From positions 24,133,377 through 24,197,376 of the forward strand of contig CM060080.1 of NCBI GenBank assembly GCA_030533445.1: a stretch of 64,000 bases of DNA, written 5' to 3'. The notes beneath the pieces are model-generated. The model saw only the letters and a program-made list of their open reading frames with translations, did not search any database and had not been told where the DNA came from. The stretch's first letter is position 1. Every line of letters starts with the position of its first letter. The position numbers and the translations under genes were made by a program. Of this stretch, positions 13,833 through 31,419 are shown one piece after another. This DNA comes from Cyprinodon diabolis (lineage: Eukaryota; Chordata; Actinopteri; Cyprinodontiformes; Cyprinodontidae).

Positions 13833-13875
13833 TTGTGACGTAAACATGCATGTCCAATCCAAATGCTGCTGTCTT

Positions 13876-14461
13876 CTTCTTCCTCTTTTTTTATTATGGC
13901 GGATCGCAAGCAACTTTAAGGTGCATAACGCCACTGTACATGAGTGTGTAGCAACATTACTTTGTATCAAATTCTATTTTCTTATTTTGTATTCTGTAGA
14001 TAAATAAATAATGCTTTCCTTAATCTGTGAATATCCATTTAAATTTCCTTAATTTCCCAATATTCCTTTAAGACTCAATTCTTTCCCTGTTCTTCCAACC
14101 ATCCTTCTCAATTTCTCCCTTTCATGTTCATAAGTTTTACAGTTCATCAGTACATGTTTTGCATTTTCTTTTTCTCCACATCCTTCACATTTATCATTAT
14201 TTGTCCTGCCCATTAAATATAAATTATCATTTAAATAGGTATGAGCCACTCTTAATCTGATCATTATTACTTCTTCCCTTTTGTTTCTCTCATTAATTAT
14301 TCTATTTAATACAGATTTTTGTACCTTATATAATCCTCTTCCTTTTGTAGCTTCGTTCCATCTCTTTTGCCATTTTTCTATTTCTTTACTATTAATAAGC
14401 GATTTACTTCCCCTTTACAAAAAGGAATTGTAATTGTTATCGTTCCCTCTAAAGACCTTTT
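13876..14461 (-). mobile_element. Second 5'-truncated LINE insertion of the same type
   Basis: Flanked by a 13-base duplication ATGCTGCTGTCTT (13863-13875 and 14462-14474). The minus-strand frame contains IRLRVAHTYLNDNLYLMG followed by a CEGC...HVLMNC knuckle, the same region as the neighbouring insertion but clearly diverged. The tail reads GCTTGCGATCCGCCATAATA followed by a GA-rich GAGGAAGAAGAAGA end. Different duplications show the two insertions were independent events. Confidence 0.85.
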
Positions 14462-14474
14462 ATGCTGCTGTCTT

Positions 14475-16378
14475 GTCGTGTGATAAAACTTTCAGTCCTA
14501 TGATGTATTCAGTGACCATCATAAATATTGTAATAAAGAATACTTAGAACCAACCCAAATATGTTTTAGCCTTCACAGTTAGTTTTTACTTCTGTTGATG
14601 GAAGCAAATAAACAAAGTTTACATGAGGTTTGCTGAACATCAGCATTTTATCAACTTTGAACTTGAATTGAAGGTCAAAGAAGGATACAAAAAAGGATAA
14701 TTAATTTTGAAGATATTTGTCAAACAGAGGTTTAAAACATTGGTATGTTTGTATTTGTTTTATTGCTCGTTACTCTACTAGGCCTAAATAGGAACTATTT
14801 CAGATACTGAAGCCTTCAGTAGCCTATAGATATTAAAAAGGGGTCTACCTGTTTTAATACCAACTCAAAAATTGCACTCCAGTAAGAGTAACCGTATTTG
14901 CTCATATTTTTACTTAAATAAAAGTAACAAGTAGGCCTCCAAGAAATAGAGTAAAAAGTATTAGGTTAAAAGGCTACTGAAGTACTGAGAAACTCTTCAT
15001 AATATCTGATATATAGGATTATGTAATAAATACCAAACAAAATTTAGAGTTATGTGCAAATTATGTTATTTTAAATCGTAACATATAACAATTATTGTTT
15101 TATTTTTTTCAAATCAACAACAACAACAAAAAAATTCCAGGCAAAAAGAAAACACTTTTAAAAACCAGTTTCTTTTTTTTTAACGTAAATTTTTTGAAAC
15201 CAGTACTCCCAGGGACAATATTTACTCCGTACAATATATTATTAATATATTTTGAATTGAAAAAGCTTCCTGGATGCGAAGCGAAACATCTTCAAACTTG
15301 GAAAAGAAAGTCCAGTGGATTATTTTTTTACTTTTTTGGTCTGTTTGTTATACTTTGAAGTTCCTCATGATGGATGAAGTAGCCAAACATCATACTCAAG
15401 AGTAGCGCCATTTTATAATAGATTAATCAATTAAAACTAAAAGGTATGGTGAAGTAAAACTAGTACAATTATATTTTGTCAACTAGCCCCCCTCTGCTTA
15501 GATTATAAATTAATGAATTACGGAAAATTGTTCATTCTATCATATGTAATAAGGACATAATATGGACAATAGTAGGCCCATTTAAAGAGATGGGATCATA
15601 GATAAACTGACAAACAGGTAATGACAACTGGCAAAAATCCTCAAAGTAACTCTGGAGTTGAACAGTAATAGAGCTAACTGGGATGATATAATTACATTAC
15701 AATTAGTAAGCAATGTAGGGGACAATGTAGTAAAGTTAAATTAAGTAAATTAAGATGATCCCATCAAATAAGACTCTACCAATCTAAAAGTAATGTTGCA
15801 CATTAACTTAATATGGTAAAAGATGGTGGTGGCTAGCCTCTCCAGTAAAGTAAAGTCGAAAGTTAACTGCCTTTAATTGCAGCTAGATTAGCCTGGGCCA
15901 TTCACAGTGCAGAAGATCAGTATTTACGATGCATGAGTCACACTGCCAAAATTACCCATAATACAGCAGTGCTTTTCCGCTAGCATCAGGACAAGCTAGC
16001 AACCGCAATGGAGCGGCGTTGCAATAAAAAATAAGAAAGTACTAGCGAGCACACCTTATATCCTCAGATTTTTTCAGGTAAAATCAGCAGAAATCGTTAA
16101 CTGGACAGTTTCTTCTTCTGCTTTGCATGTTTCATGGATTACAAAACTACAGAAAGCACTATGTGCAGAGGATGGATTGTGTAATATTCAAAAGTAAGGA
16201 CAAATAACGGTTATTAGGTCAAATGTTCTCTATTCATTGAAAAAAGTCCTCTCTGGGAAAGTGATATGTTTTGATTTGGAAGGTGCAGTATGCTGTATAG
16301 ACTTTCAATAAACGGGTATGTTTGACAGGTTCAGAAGGCAGTCAATGGACACATCTCAGTGGTGTTATCCATATCGGT
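14475..16378. other. Spacer between siva1 upstream region and adss1 3' end
   Basis: AT-rich, with no recognised gene. It contains the short repeat at 15251-15325 described separately. A stretch at about 15840-16050 has several GCTAGC words and a GC-richer character, which could be regulatory for either neighbour; nothing decides it. Confidence 0.4.
15251..15325 (+). repeat. Short dispersed repeat, copy 1 (GAAAAGCTTCCTGG...GTCCAGTGGAT)
   Basis: Matches 60144-60216 over about 75 bases. Both copies read in one frame as KLPG-x-x-AK-x-LQ-x-x-K-x-KSSG, so the unit is probably a remnant of coding sequence of a mobile element. Family not identified. Confidence 0.6.
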
Positions 16379-16384
16379 TTTATT
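16379..16384 (-). terminator. adss1: adss1 polyadenylation signal
   Basis: TTTATT on the plus strand (AATAAA on the gene strand) about 70 bases after the adss1 stop codon. It is the nearest canonical signal. Confidence 0.45.
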
Positions 16385-16451
16385 TCTTTAAGGAGATTGT
16401 CTCTGGGCTAGAACATCTCCCGACTCTTCTCTTCAGTGAGTGCAGTGTGGT

Positions 16452-22995
<6,544 letters not shown>

Positions 22996-23110
22996 AACGG
23001 CGCTTGCTTTAGTCTTCCCGTCTCAAGAAGACTAAACTGTCCCTAAGAGAGTCATTGCCATATCTGTAATTTTAGAGGAGGTGATGTCAGAAGCAGACGC
23101 ACAGAGGGAC
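22996..23110 (-). promoter_or_regulatory. adss1: Probable adss1 5' UTR/proximal promoter
   Basis: GC-richer sequence directly upstream of the start codon, in an otherwise AT-rich region; exon 1 itself is CpG-rich (GCGTCGCTGCGCGCTCGC). No TATA box. Assigned by position only. Confidence 0.35.
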
Positions 23111-23689
23111 GTAGCTCTGCAAGGGGTCTCCACTGCTGCTCAGGAGCATTTAAACATAAAGGGAACAATTATACAGTATTGGCATGCCAGGTAAATATGT
23201 ATAAAAAAGGATACAAATAAGATATTTTAGTGCATTAAGAAATGTTTCTTTGAAAATTGAAGATAAATTTAATATTTGAGTACATTTATAAAGACAACTA
23301 TAAGTGGTGGAAGTATTCAACAGTAGTTGCCTACTTGAGGAAATGTATTGATACTCAGTCAAATCTTACTCAACTACAAGTACTGAAGTACTCACTTTTG
23401 AAAATACTAAAGTATTCAAAGATACAAATAAAATTTTCAGTTCATTGCTGTATCAGAGTAATTTTAAAGAACCTTGTAACTTTCAGAAACCACCTTATCT
23501 ATTGATGTGTAGAACCACTTTGCTATAATCACCTGTGAAGAACTTTAGAATAAAAAAATAGGACAGCTATTTTGGTAAATATTTTTATTTATTTAAAAAC
23601 ATCAATATAAAAAGAGGATTGTCTTGATTCTCACACTTTTGCTAGGGAATAGAGGTTTATGTTTGTTACCGCAAAGAAACCACAACTTG

Positions 23690-23846
23690 TCAAGATTCTG
23701 CACTTTTTTGCTTCTGTTTATGTTTTGTTTTAGAGTTTTCTGTTACACTTTGATTTTTCATTCTGTGTTTTCTAGGTAATTGGACTCATTTCCATTTTGT
23801 GTCATTGTAGTTGTTTTGTGGTTGTATTTGAGTTCTTATGTATTTC
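23690..23846 (+). repeat. Left part of a second copy of the LTR-like repeat
   Basis: Homologous to the start of the repeat in adss1 intron 1 (TTAGAGTTTTCTGTTACACTTTGAT, TTCTGTGTTTTCTAGGTAAT). It is interrupted at 23846 by the hAT element and resumes at 25362. Confidence 0.6.
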
Positions 23847-25361
23847 CAGTGTTGGGCACGTTACTTTGAAAAAGTAATTAGTTATAGTTACTAGTTACGT
23901 CTCCCAAAAAGTAACTGAGTTACTAACTGAGTTACTCCACAATAAAAGTAACTAGTTACTAGTAAAAGTAACTATTGCGTTACTTTTGCGTTTCTCGCCC
24001 CCGTAACCCTCCCCACCCAGCCTCCACCTTCTCGCCGTGTGTTTCCAAAGCCAGCTGAATAGTGCGGACGACAAAGACAAGAACCTGCAGAGAGTTTAGC
24101 ATTTATTGCAACTCAACGTAAATTACATCAGGGGGGGACGCCATGTGAAGTTTTTAACAGGGCATTCAGATCTCGGGTGAAATTAATAACTGGGGATGTC
24201 TAATTCTGAAATCCTGTGTGTTTGGGTTGTTATAGATACTGCAACATCCATCTATCTAGATGTATACTCTGTCTGTGACATAAAATATGGATCTCCATCC
24301 CTGCCACAAAGGCCATCAAATAACGTTTAAAATAAAAAATACAGTAGGTTGAAAAGGCAGAGTATCCATCCATCCATCCATCCATCCATCCATCCATCCA
24401 TCCATCCATCCATCATCCATCCATCCATCCATCCATCCATCATCCATCATCCATCCATCCATCATCCATCCATCCATCCATCATCCATCATCCATCCATC
24501 CATCATCCATCCATCCATCCATCATCCATCCATCCATCCATCCATCATCCATCATCCATCCACCCATCATCCATCCATCCATCCATCATCCATCCATCCA
24601 TCATCCATCCATCCATCCATCCATCCATCCATCCATCCATCCATCCATCCATCCAGATTTCTCCCTTTCATTTGATCGTTCACGCTCTCCATAGTTCTCC
24701 TGTGGCGCGAGCACAGGGCGACTGTTGCGCGCCTTTAGCGAGCATGCGCGTTTCCTGTCGTTTGCGCGGTGAATCGTGCTGCCTGCGCTGTGCGGAGATG
24801 CAGAGGAAACCGTATGTGATGGGGAAACGCAGCTCGACGTAACACCGGTATTTCCATCAGGAAAACGCTGTTTGCTGCTGGATCCTCCTCACTCTCCATC
24901 TCTCTGTGTGTGCTGTACATTAACACCCGCCAGCAGAAACACCCACCTACCCAACTGACAGACGGAATCTCACTATACATCAGCCATTCTCATCCTCCCC
25001 TCTCTCATGACAAGGCGCGCACCTCTGGTTGACCTAAAAAATAATCTTTAATATCTCTTAAACAAAAGTAGCACAAACAATATTTTTTTCTGCACAAATC
25101 TGCACTAACGTTGCACTAATCATTCAGTCTATTTGCAGAGTTTTTTGATGTGGGTGGGGTGTCAGCTTCACGCAGCTGCGCACGAGTCCTATCATGAAAA
25201 AAGGTTTATTGTGCGACCTGAGTAACGCGCAGTAACGGGGTGTCTGCAATGGTAACTGCGTTATAGTTACAGTCAAAGTAATTAGTTAGATTACTCGTTA
25301 CTAAAACAAGGTAACGGCGTTAGTAACGCCGTTACTTTCAACGCCGTTAGTCCCATCACTG
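23847..25361. mobile_element. Non-autonomous hAT element, 1515 bases, with internal CCAT array
   Basis: The ends are CAGTGTTGGGCACGTTACTTT and, inverted, CAGTGATGGGACTAACGGCG. The flanking 8-base duplication TGTATTTC is perfect (23839-23846 and 25362-25369). Subterminal regions on both sides are packed with GTTAC/GTAAC words (AGTTACTAGTTAC, GTAACGCCGTTAC), giving a long imperfect inverted structure. No transposase frame. The interior holds a 290-base CCAT/CATCCAT microsatellite and a CpG-rich segment (about 24700-24790). Confidence 0.92.
24364..24654. repeat. (CCAT)n microsatellite with CATC interruptions
   Basis: About 290 bases of CCAT units regularly interrupted by CAT-CCAT slips, inside the hAT element. 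The open frame across it (His-Pro-Ser-Ile repeats) is not a gene. Confidence 0.97.
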
Positions 25362-25690
25362 TGTATTTCCTGTTTACTCTCTGTTGCCCCTTGTGTCATT
25401 CTCCTTCCCCCTAGCTCCCTTCTAGAGCCTCTTGTCCACACCTGCTCCCAATCAGTTGATTACTCCATTATTTTTCTGTTTGGCATTTATACTCCTGCTG
25501 TGCAGTTAGTGTTTGCTGGATTCTCTTCGTTCCCCCCTAAACAAATTTCCTCCTTTGTTCTGATTCCAATGTTTGGTAATAAGTTAATTTTGGTCTGGAT
25601 TTAAGCTTCTGTTGCCACCCTTGGTTATAAAAGCTGTAAGAAACCACCTCAGCTGCATTTTGATCCTCTTCAAACCTCCACCCAACCTGA
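25362..25690 (+). repeat. Right part of the split LTR-like repeat
   Basis: It continues the copy interrupted by the hAT element (CTGTTGCCCCTTGTGTCATT, CACACCTGCTCCCAATCAG) and matches 20935-21150. The right boundary is uncertain. Confidence 0.6.
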
Positions 25691-25731
25691 CTTAACTCTG
25701 ATTTGAGAACTCATCATGCAACTTGGCAACA

Positions 25732-26235
25732 TGGGAACAATTATCCATCCATTGTCAGAAACGCTTATTCTGGCTGGGGTCACAAGGGATGCTGGTGCCT
25801 ATCTCCAGCACCCCTTGTCGCGGAGTGCACCCTGGACAGGTCACCAGTCAATTGCAGGGCAACACAGAGACAAATAGTACAAACAACCATTCACACCTAA
25901 GGACAATTTAGAGAAACCAATTAGCCTATCAGTCATGTTTTCTTTTTTGGACTGTGGAGGGAAGCCGGAGTATCCAGAGAAAGAGTGCATGCACAGGGAG
26001 AAAATGCAACCTCCATGGATTAAGACCCTGGGCTGCGAATCAAGCCCACAGCCTCCTTGTTGCAAGGCAGCAGTGCTACCTACTGCTGAGCAGCAGTAGT
26101 GCTGTAAGCAGCCCAAGCTTACAGCACCTGATATTCCCAGGCGGTCTGTCATCCAACTACTAACCAGTCCCTACCTTGCTTAGCTTCCAAGATCAGACGA
26201 GATCAGGTATTTTTAGGACAGTATGGCCGTAAGCC
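25732..26235 (-). mobile_element. 5S rRNA-derived SINE
   Basis: On the minus strand it starts with a 5S rRNA-like head (26235 to about 26112): GCTTACGGCCATAC, GATCTCGTCTGATCTTGGAAGC, then the internal-promoter part TTGGATGACAGACCGCCTGG. The body has the widespread fish segment with CTCCGGCTTCCCTCCACAGTCC, TAGGCTAATTGGTTTCTC and GACCTGTCCAGGGTGCA, and ends in GGATGGATAATTG. Flanking TGGCAACA (25724-25731 and 26236-26243) is a probable target duplication. It is not a functional 5S gene: the head is diverged and continues without a T-run terminator. Confidence 0.85.
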
Positions 26236-26243
26236 TGGCAACA

Positions 26244-27796
26244 AGTAACGCCTTAATAAAATTTATAAACTACAAATATCTGCTCTGAGTTTCTCACAAT
26301 GGCGGAATGTCATAGAAATCTCTAAGGCAGTGGTGTCCAAATTCAGTCTTAAGGGATGTTATCTTTCATGTTGAAATTGTATTCAACTAAGAAATACAAA
26401 AGTGGATTACAAAACTAAGCTGAACCAGAAGTAACACAAAACTAGCAGCTTCCTTGAAATGTAGTAGAGTAGAAAGTACAATATTTGACTTTGAAATAAT
26501 AATGTAAAGGTACCCAAAAAAAAGTACTTAAGTACAGTAATCAAGTAAATGTACTTCTTTCATTTCCTCCACTGAATATAACACAAATAACTGTTTTTAT
26601 TTGTACCTTCTCCAAACCCAATACTCCTTGATTTAACTTATTTTTTACGTCTCAACTGAAGCCTCCTATCTCTAAAATGTGTTTAATGATCTGAAGCTCT
26701 CCTGAACCAATCAGGTGTTTGAGAAACACTATTTTGTTGAAACAAATGACATTTAAGAATCAGTTGTAATGAGTCAGATTCGTATTTTTGGATTAATTTA
26801 TTGCAATGTTTTCTAGTTAATTATAGACTTTGACTAGGCCATAATCACAATTTTATTAAACGAATCAGAACTTGAAAGCATGGCATGAATCATGTCTTAC
26901 TTCGTAAATCAGTGCTTGAACATAAAGTTTTAAAATGATTGAACTCCTTGAAGAATTAGTTCTAAAAGTGAAAATCCATGATTCCAGCAATTTGTGTAGG
27001 TGATCCAGGTCATAAAGAATTATCGCAGGCCCCTAGGGGGCGCTAGGAGAAAAGTCATAGCCCCCCAATAGCACCCTCAAGAAGAATTTAGATTACTACT
27101 TTTTCTTTTTTTAATTATAAATAAGAAAAATAAAATTACTACTTTTTCATCAAAGTTAATATTCTTGAACATCTGGTCTTTGTGATATTTTCCCTGACAC
27201 AACTCAAACCAATTCGAAATTAAAAATGAATTGCATCTTAATTTTTTTTTAAATGCATCAAAATATTCCATTTAAGTAGTACATTTTCTATAGATGGGCT
27301 GTTAATTGTTAAGGAAACTGTGACAGCTGTGTGGTAACTTTTACACTTTTCATTTTCAAAATAAGTTGCAGATTTCATATATTTTCATTAGCCTGACTTT
27401 AAGTTAACTTTTTGCAGTGCACACATTTATTTAACTTTATTTGTCAGGTTGCTTTTTTGTCAAGATGTTATTGATTAATTTCTTTTTTCTTTGAGTTGCC
27501 AGTTTCCTTGCGATCAGCTGGAGGAGGGCTGCAATGAGCTCCAGCTTTCCTCAGTTGATTGTTGCAGGCTAATCAGCGGGTCAAACCATTTGTAATGGGA
27601 AGGGAAATTTGTTTATCAGTTGTTTAAATATTCTTAGTTTGGGTAATTTTGTTAATTAGTTAAATTTAAAGTAAAGTATTTAGTGTCTGGTCAGTATTCA
27701 TCTGTTTAATTAAGTTTATTTTTTTATTACTTTGTTAGTCAGTTATCCCCCTTGTGTGTCAACAGTGGTCTGATCAGCCACTATTTAAGTTTACCT
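26244..27796. other. Spacer, no gene recognised
   Basis: AT-rich with degenerate repeat pieces. A hAT-like start word (CAGTGGTGTCCAAATTCAG, 26329-26347) has no convincing partner end. The segment from about 27400 resembles retroelement flank sequence that resumes after the LINE end at 28695. Confidence 0.4.
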
Positions 27797-28695
27797 CATG
27801 TCTGGGGTGGGAAAGACCAAGGAGATGGTGGTGGACTTCAGACGCCGTCCCACTGTCCCTCCCCCAGTGAACATCCAGGGAAAGGACATTGAGAGGGTGG
27901 ACACTTACAAGTACCTGGGTGTTCATCTCAACAATAAACTGGACTGGACTCACAACACGGAGGCTCTGTACAGGAGGGCCAGAGCCGGCTCCACCTCCTG
28001 AGGAAGCTCAGGTCTTTTGGGGTGAGAGGGCCACCCCTGAAGACCTTCTACGACTCTGTGGTGGCATCAGCCATCCTGTACAGTGTGGCCTACTGGGGCA
28101 ACAGCATCACTGAGAGGGACAGGAAAAGACTGGACAAGATCATCAAGAGGTCCAGCACAGTCCTGGGCTGTCCTCTGGATTCTGTACAGCAGGTGGGGGA
28201 CAGGAGGGCCCTGTCCAAACTCATGTATATACTGGACCATGAGGACCACCCCCTGAAGGACACTCTCTCTGCTCTGGAAAGCAGCTTCAGTGAAAGACTG
28301 ATACACCCTTGCTGTATAAAGGAGAGATTCCGCAGATCCTTTCTTCCTGCTGCTGTCAGACTGTACAACCAACAATGCTAGCTCCATATCAACCATATGT
28401 CCACTGTCACTTTACCTGTTATTATTGCATATCTATTGTATACTTCACTCATATTTATTTAACTCTGCAATAATTTATACAATCAATCATTTGCTCAGAA
28501 CTTTACTGTTGTCACTCTATACCAGTATTTGCAACCTTAGCCTTAGCCATTTAACTGTTCACACCAAGTGTGATGGCCTTGTCTGTATATACTTAATATA
28601 TATTTTTAACTTTTTTTTTTCCTACTGTACTGTTCACTGTGATGCAACGCTGCAATTTCCCCATTGTGGGACAAATAAAGGATTATCTTATCTTG
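27797..28695 (+). mobile_element. 5'-truncated L2/Rex-like LINE 3' end
   Basis: Carries the C-terminal part of a LINE reverse transcriptase frame: KTKEMVVDFRRRP, YKYLGVHLNNKLDW, then (after a frameshift near 28000) TFYDSVVASAILYSVAYWG, KRLDKIIKRSSTVLGC and FRRSFLPAAVRLYNQQ with a stop at 28379. The 3' end is the typical AATTTCCCCATTGTGGGACAAATAAAGGATTATCTTATCTT. This is the L2/Rex1 style of the CR1 superfamily; the catalytic fingers and palm are missing, so it is dead. Confidence 0.85.
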
Positions 28696-30750
28696 TGTCT
28701 TGTTGTTTGGGTCAGTTTGTGCTTGAGTTCTTTATGTTTAAGCCTGAATTGAATTCTGTTTTGTTGACCTCTTTTTTTGGGCCCAGTTTAACACTTTTTT
28801 GGAATAAGTTAAGACTTTTAAAAAAATAAAAAATTCAGCAATTTTCTGTCTGGTTTGTGCAAATCCCTCACAGAAACTACTTATTTTTGGCATTATTTTA
28901 TATGGGATTTGCAGTCCTGTAATTTCCGAGTATTTTTATTTCTATCTCTATTGTGATATTCAAAATGAAAATGCCACATCGGCCGAACAATCATATGGTG
29001 CAACCTTTGCAGATTGCTTTCCATGATGAATGCATCTCTAAATCCATCTTTGTGCTTTCACATTCAAATTTCAATGAAATGCTACTTTTTTAGGGGGGGT
29101 GGGGGACAAATTTATTTTTTCCCTGAATTTTCATCTATATTTTGCTTAATTTCTACACAAAACACAAACATACCTGTTTGTTCTGCTATATGTAATGAGG
29201 ACCATGTGTTGACTCCCATTGACTTCCATTGATTTTCAGTCATTTTCTTCCCTTTCTATGCCCTAAACTAACCATTACCAGTGCATACCGCACCCTAACC
29301 CAAATTACACTTTATCCCTAAACCTAACCATTAGCAAAATACCTTGTGAGGACCAGCAACATTTCCTCACTTTACAACAACTGGTCCTCATGGTGAAATT
29401 GGTGAAATGGTCCTCACTTTGATGCCTACACAGGTACAACACACACAAAAGGAAAATAATATTTAGGTCATGTAATTTAAGTAATGAAGTAGTAATCAAT
29501 ACCCTTACATTTATTTGCCAGATGACACTGGTGAATTTATTGTGAATTGATTGTAATAGTTTATACACTACACTATACTCTATACACCTGCTTTTCTATG
29601 TTTTAATTTATTAGCAGAACACCACATGGTCATTTTCCACCTTATTGACTTTTGCAGATCCAAGAGTTGTAAGCAGGCCTGTTTTTGTTTCTATCAGTGT
29701 GCATTAAAGGAATGTAGAAAAAAAAAGGATACCTCCCATTAGCTTCAGTTTAATGCCAAAACCCCTGTAGCGCCTGCAGGGAAAAATTCCTGGAGCCGCT
29801 GCTGGACATGAGTTTTTGGTATCTTAGGTGTCCTCAACTGCCAGAATATTTCCACAAAAGTCAACATTAATTCTGTTCAAAAATACTTCATCCATCCAAA
29901 AGGAAAATCAAATAAAACTTCTCCAACATGCAGCCATCTTGAGTGGTATGGTTCGAGTAACTGAGGCAAGTAAGCTCTGCAATGCTCTAGGTGTTATTTG
30001 GTGATCCCCTGGATAAACCGTTTATGCATTCTCAAGGAAATCTTAACCCCTAGAAGGTTCTCCACTGTTACAGATTTACCTCTTTTTGTAGGTGATGATT
30101 CACTTAAGTCACAGAATCTTAGAACTGACTTTATAACCCTTTCAAGACTTTCCTCGAATGTCTTTAAGATGTATCATGTTTTATTTGTGCCTAGTGAGAT
30201 CTTTAAGCTCACTTCATGTTGTTAGATAGTTCCTATTTTAATTATTTTCTCCTAGGTCTGTGGTGGTAGTCCCGTATGAGTGTTAGTGAACACTGTGATT
30301 AAAAGTTTGTATATCAGGTTTTTCTTGGGGACAGATAGGTACAAATAGAATTATTCTCTCAGTAAAAGCAGCTATCAGAAACCCACTTTTTGGATATAGT
30401 CAATTCATCTATATTCGATTTTAGGGAATGTCTAGTGCTCATTAGCTGAGAGGCTCACATGCCCTATGGGGGCAAAATGCACAGCAAATGTTTAACAGTT
30501 TTTTATTTTCCTTGCTTGTCCAAGTACCATAACAATGATAGGTTACTAAGGGTGGCGGCTTTCTCCATAAAGCTTGGAAATGCACATGCATCCAAGAGTC
30601 CTTCGAGAGCTCAAGATTCCTCCTGCTGTCCAAAAACATGACTTGTTTATCAGCATCTCTTAACTGCCCTTAGTGCCCTAGGTGTGTACATTTTTCTCCA
30701 CTTGCCTTGCATGCTTCTGAAAAGGAACTGATGAATGCTTGAAATAATTC
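28696..30750. other. Spacer downstream of inf2, repeat remnants
   Basis: No gene recognised. At 29240-29420 there is a common fish repeat with CTAACC words and GGTCCTCA segments (ACCTTGTGAGGACCAGCAAC, CAACTGGTCCTCATGGTG), an inverted GTCCTCA pair. The remainder is AT-rich unique-looking sequence. Confidence 0.4.
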
Positions 30751-30767
30751 AAACTGCAATGAAAGGT

Positions 30768-30773
30768 TTTATT
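30768..30773 (-). terminator. inf2: Candidate inf2 polyadenylation signal
   Basis: AATAAA on the gene strand about 600 bases after the stop of the distal last exon. Another AATAAA occurs near 30940, so the choice is uncertain. Confidence 0.35.
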
Positions 30774-31375
30774 TCAGCATTTGCAACATACAGTAAGATA
30801 AAAACACCTTATGTTGCATCTTTACTTTGCATCAATAAATGCGGCCATCACTGTGTATCACGACAATCTTTATTATGAAGCACCCAGCAAAAGGCCTGGG
30901 GGAGAACACTTGGGTCAAGTAAGTAACAGTACAGTCAATTTTATTAAAATATATTCAAGAATAAAACTTACATTTAATTATTTTTTTCTCTTTTACAGAT
31001 TGTTAGAATATATAAACAAGACAAAAACATTTTGGATAAATTAAGACTAACATCTACTCATTGGTAGCTGCTGGGTAAACTGAACTTTTACACACTTCAC
31101 TAATTATTACAAAATATACAAACATAGAAACATATAAAGCACAATGAAAACATTTTAGAACAGCTTACTATTGATATAAACAAGTTTTGATTTACATAAA
31201 GTGACACTTTAACACCCATGTTGTAACAATCAGAGCCCTGGATGTTTCAACTTTTCTTAGTCATGGGTTTTTTTTGTAGAAGGCGGGCTTCTCCAACGTC
31301 CTTAGAGAGTTTATATAGTAAAGTTTTAAATCACAAAATAAAACAGTTCCTCCATCTTAGAAATCCAGCATGAAA

Positions 31376-31419
31376 TTAACATTTTCTTTTTCTTCTTGAT
31401 TTCCTTTTTCTGGAATCAC
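31376..31419 (-). CDS. inf2: inf2 distal last exon (non-CAAX, polybasic C-terminus)
   Basis: The acceptor TTTTTTTCTCTCCAG precedes GTGATTCC. Joined in phase 1 to the exon ending at 32361 it gives [14 protein letters not shown] then stop. It corresponds in position to the short basic tail of the human non-CAAX isoform. The strongly basic end with a terminal cysteine is unusual. Its use is inferred from the splice signals only. Confidence 0.6.

Noticed and set aside
24364..24654. Possible CRISPR-like array
   Set aside because: The unit is 4 bases without spacers, in a vertebrate genome inside a transposon.
24349..24675. Open frame of His-Pro-Ser-Ile repeats
   Set aside because: It is only translation of the CCAT microsatellite; every frame of such a repeat stays open.
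26112..26235. Functional 5S rRNA gene
   Set aside because: Diverged head, no T-run terminator, and it continues into a SINE body.
26329..26347. hAT-like terminus CAGTGGTGTCC
   Set aside because: No matching inverted end or 8-base duplication could be found.
31168..31182. CLYQ followed by stop as the inf2 CAAX box
   Set aside because: It lies downstream of the distal stop in the 3' UTR, with no acceptor in phase; the CVLQ exon fits better.
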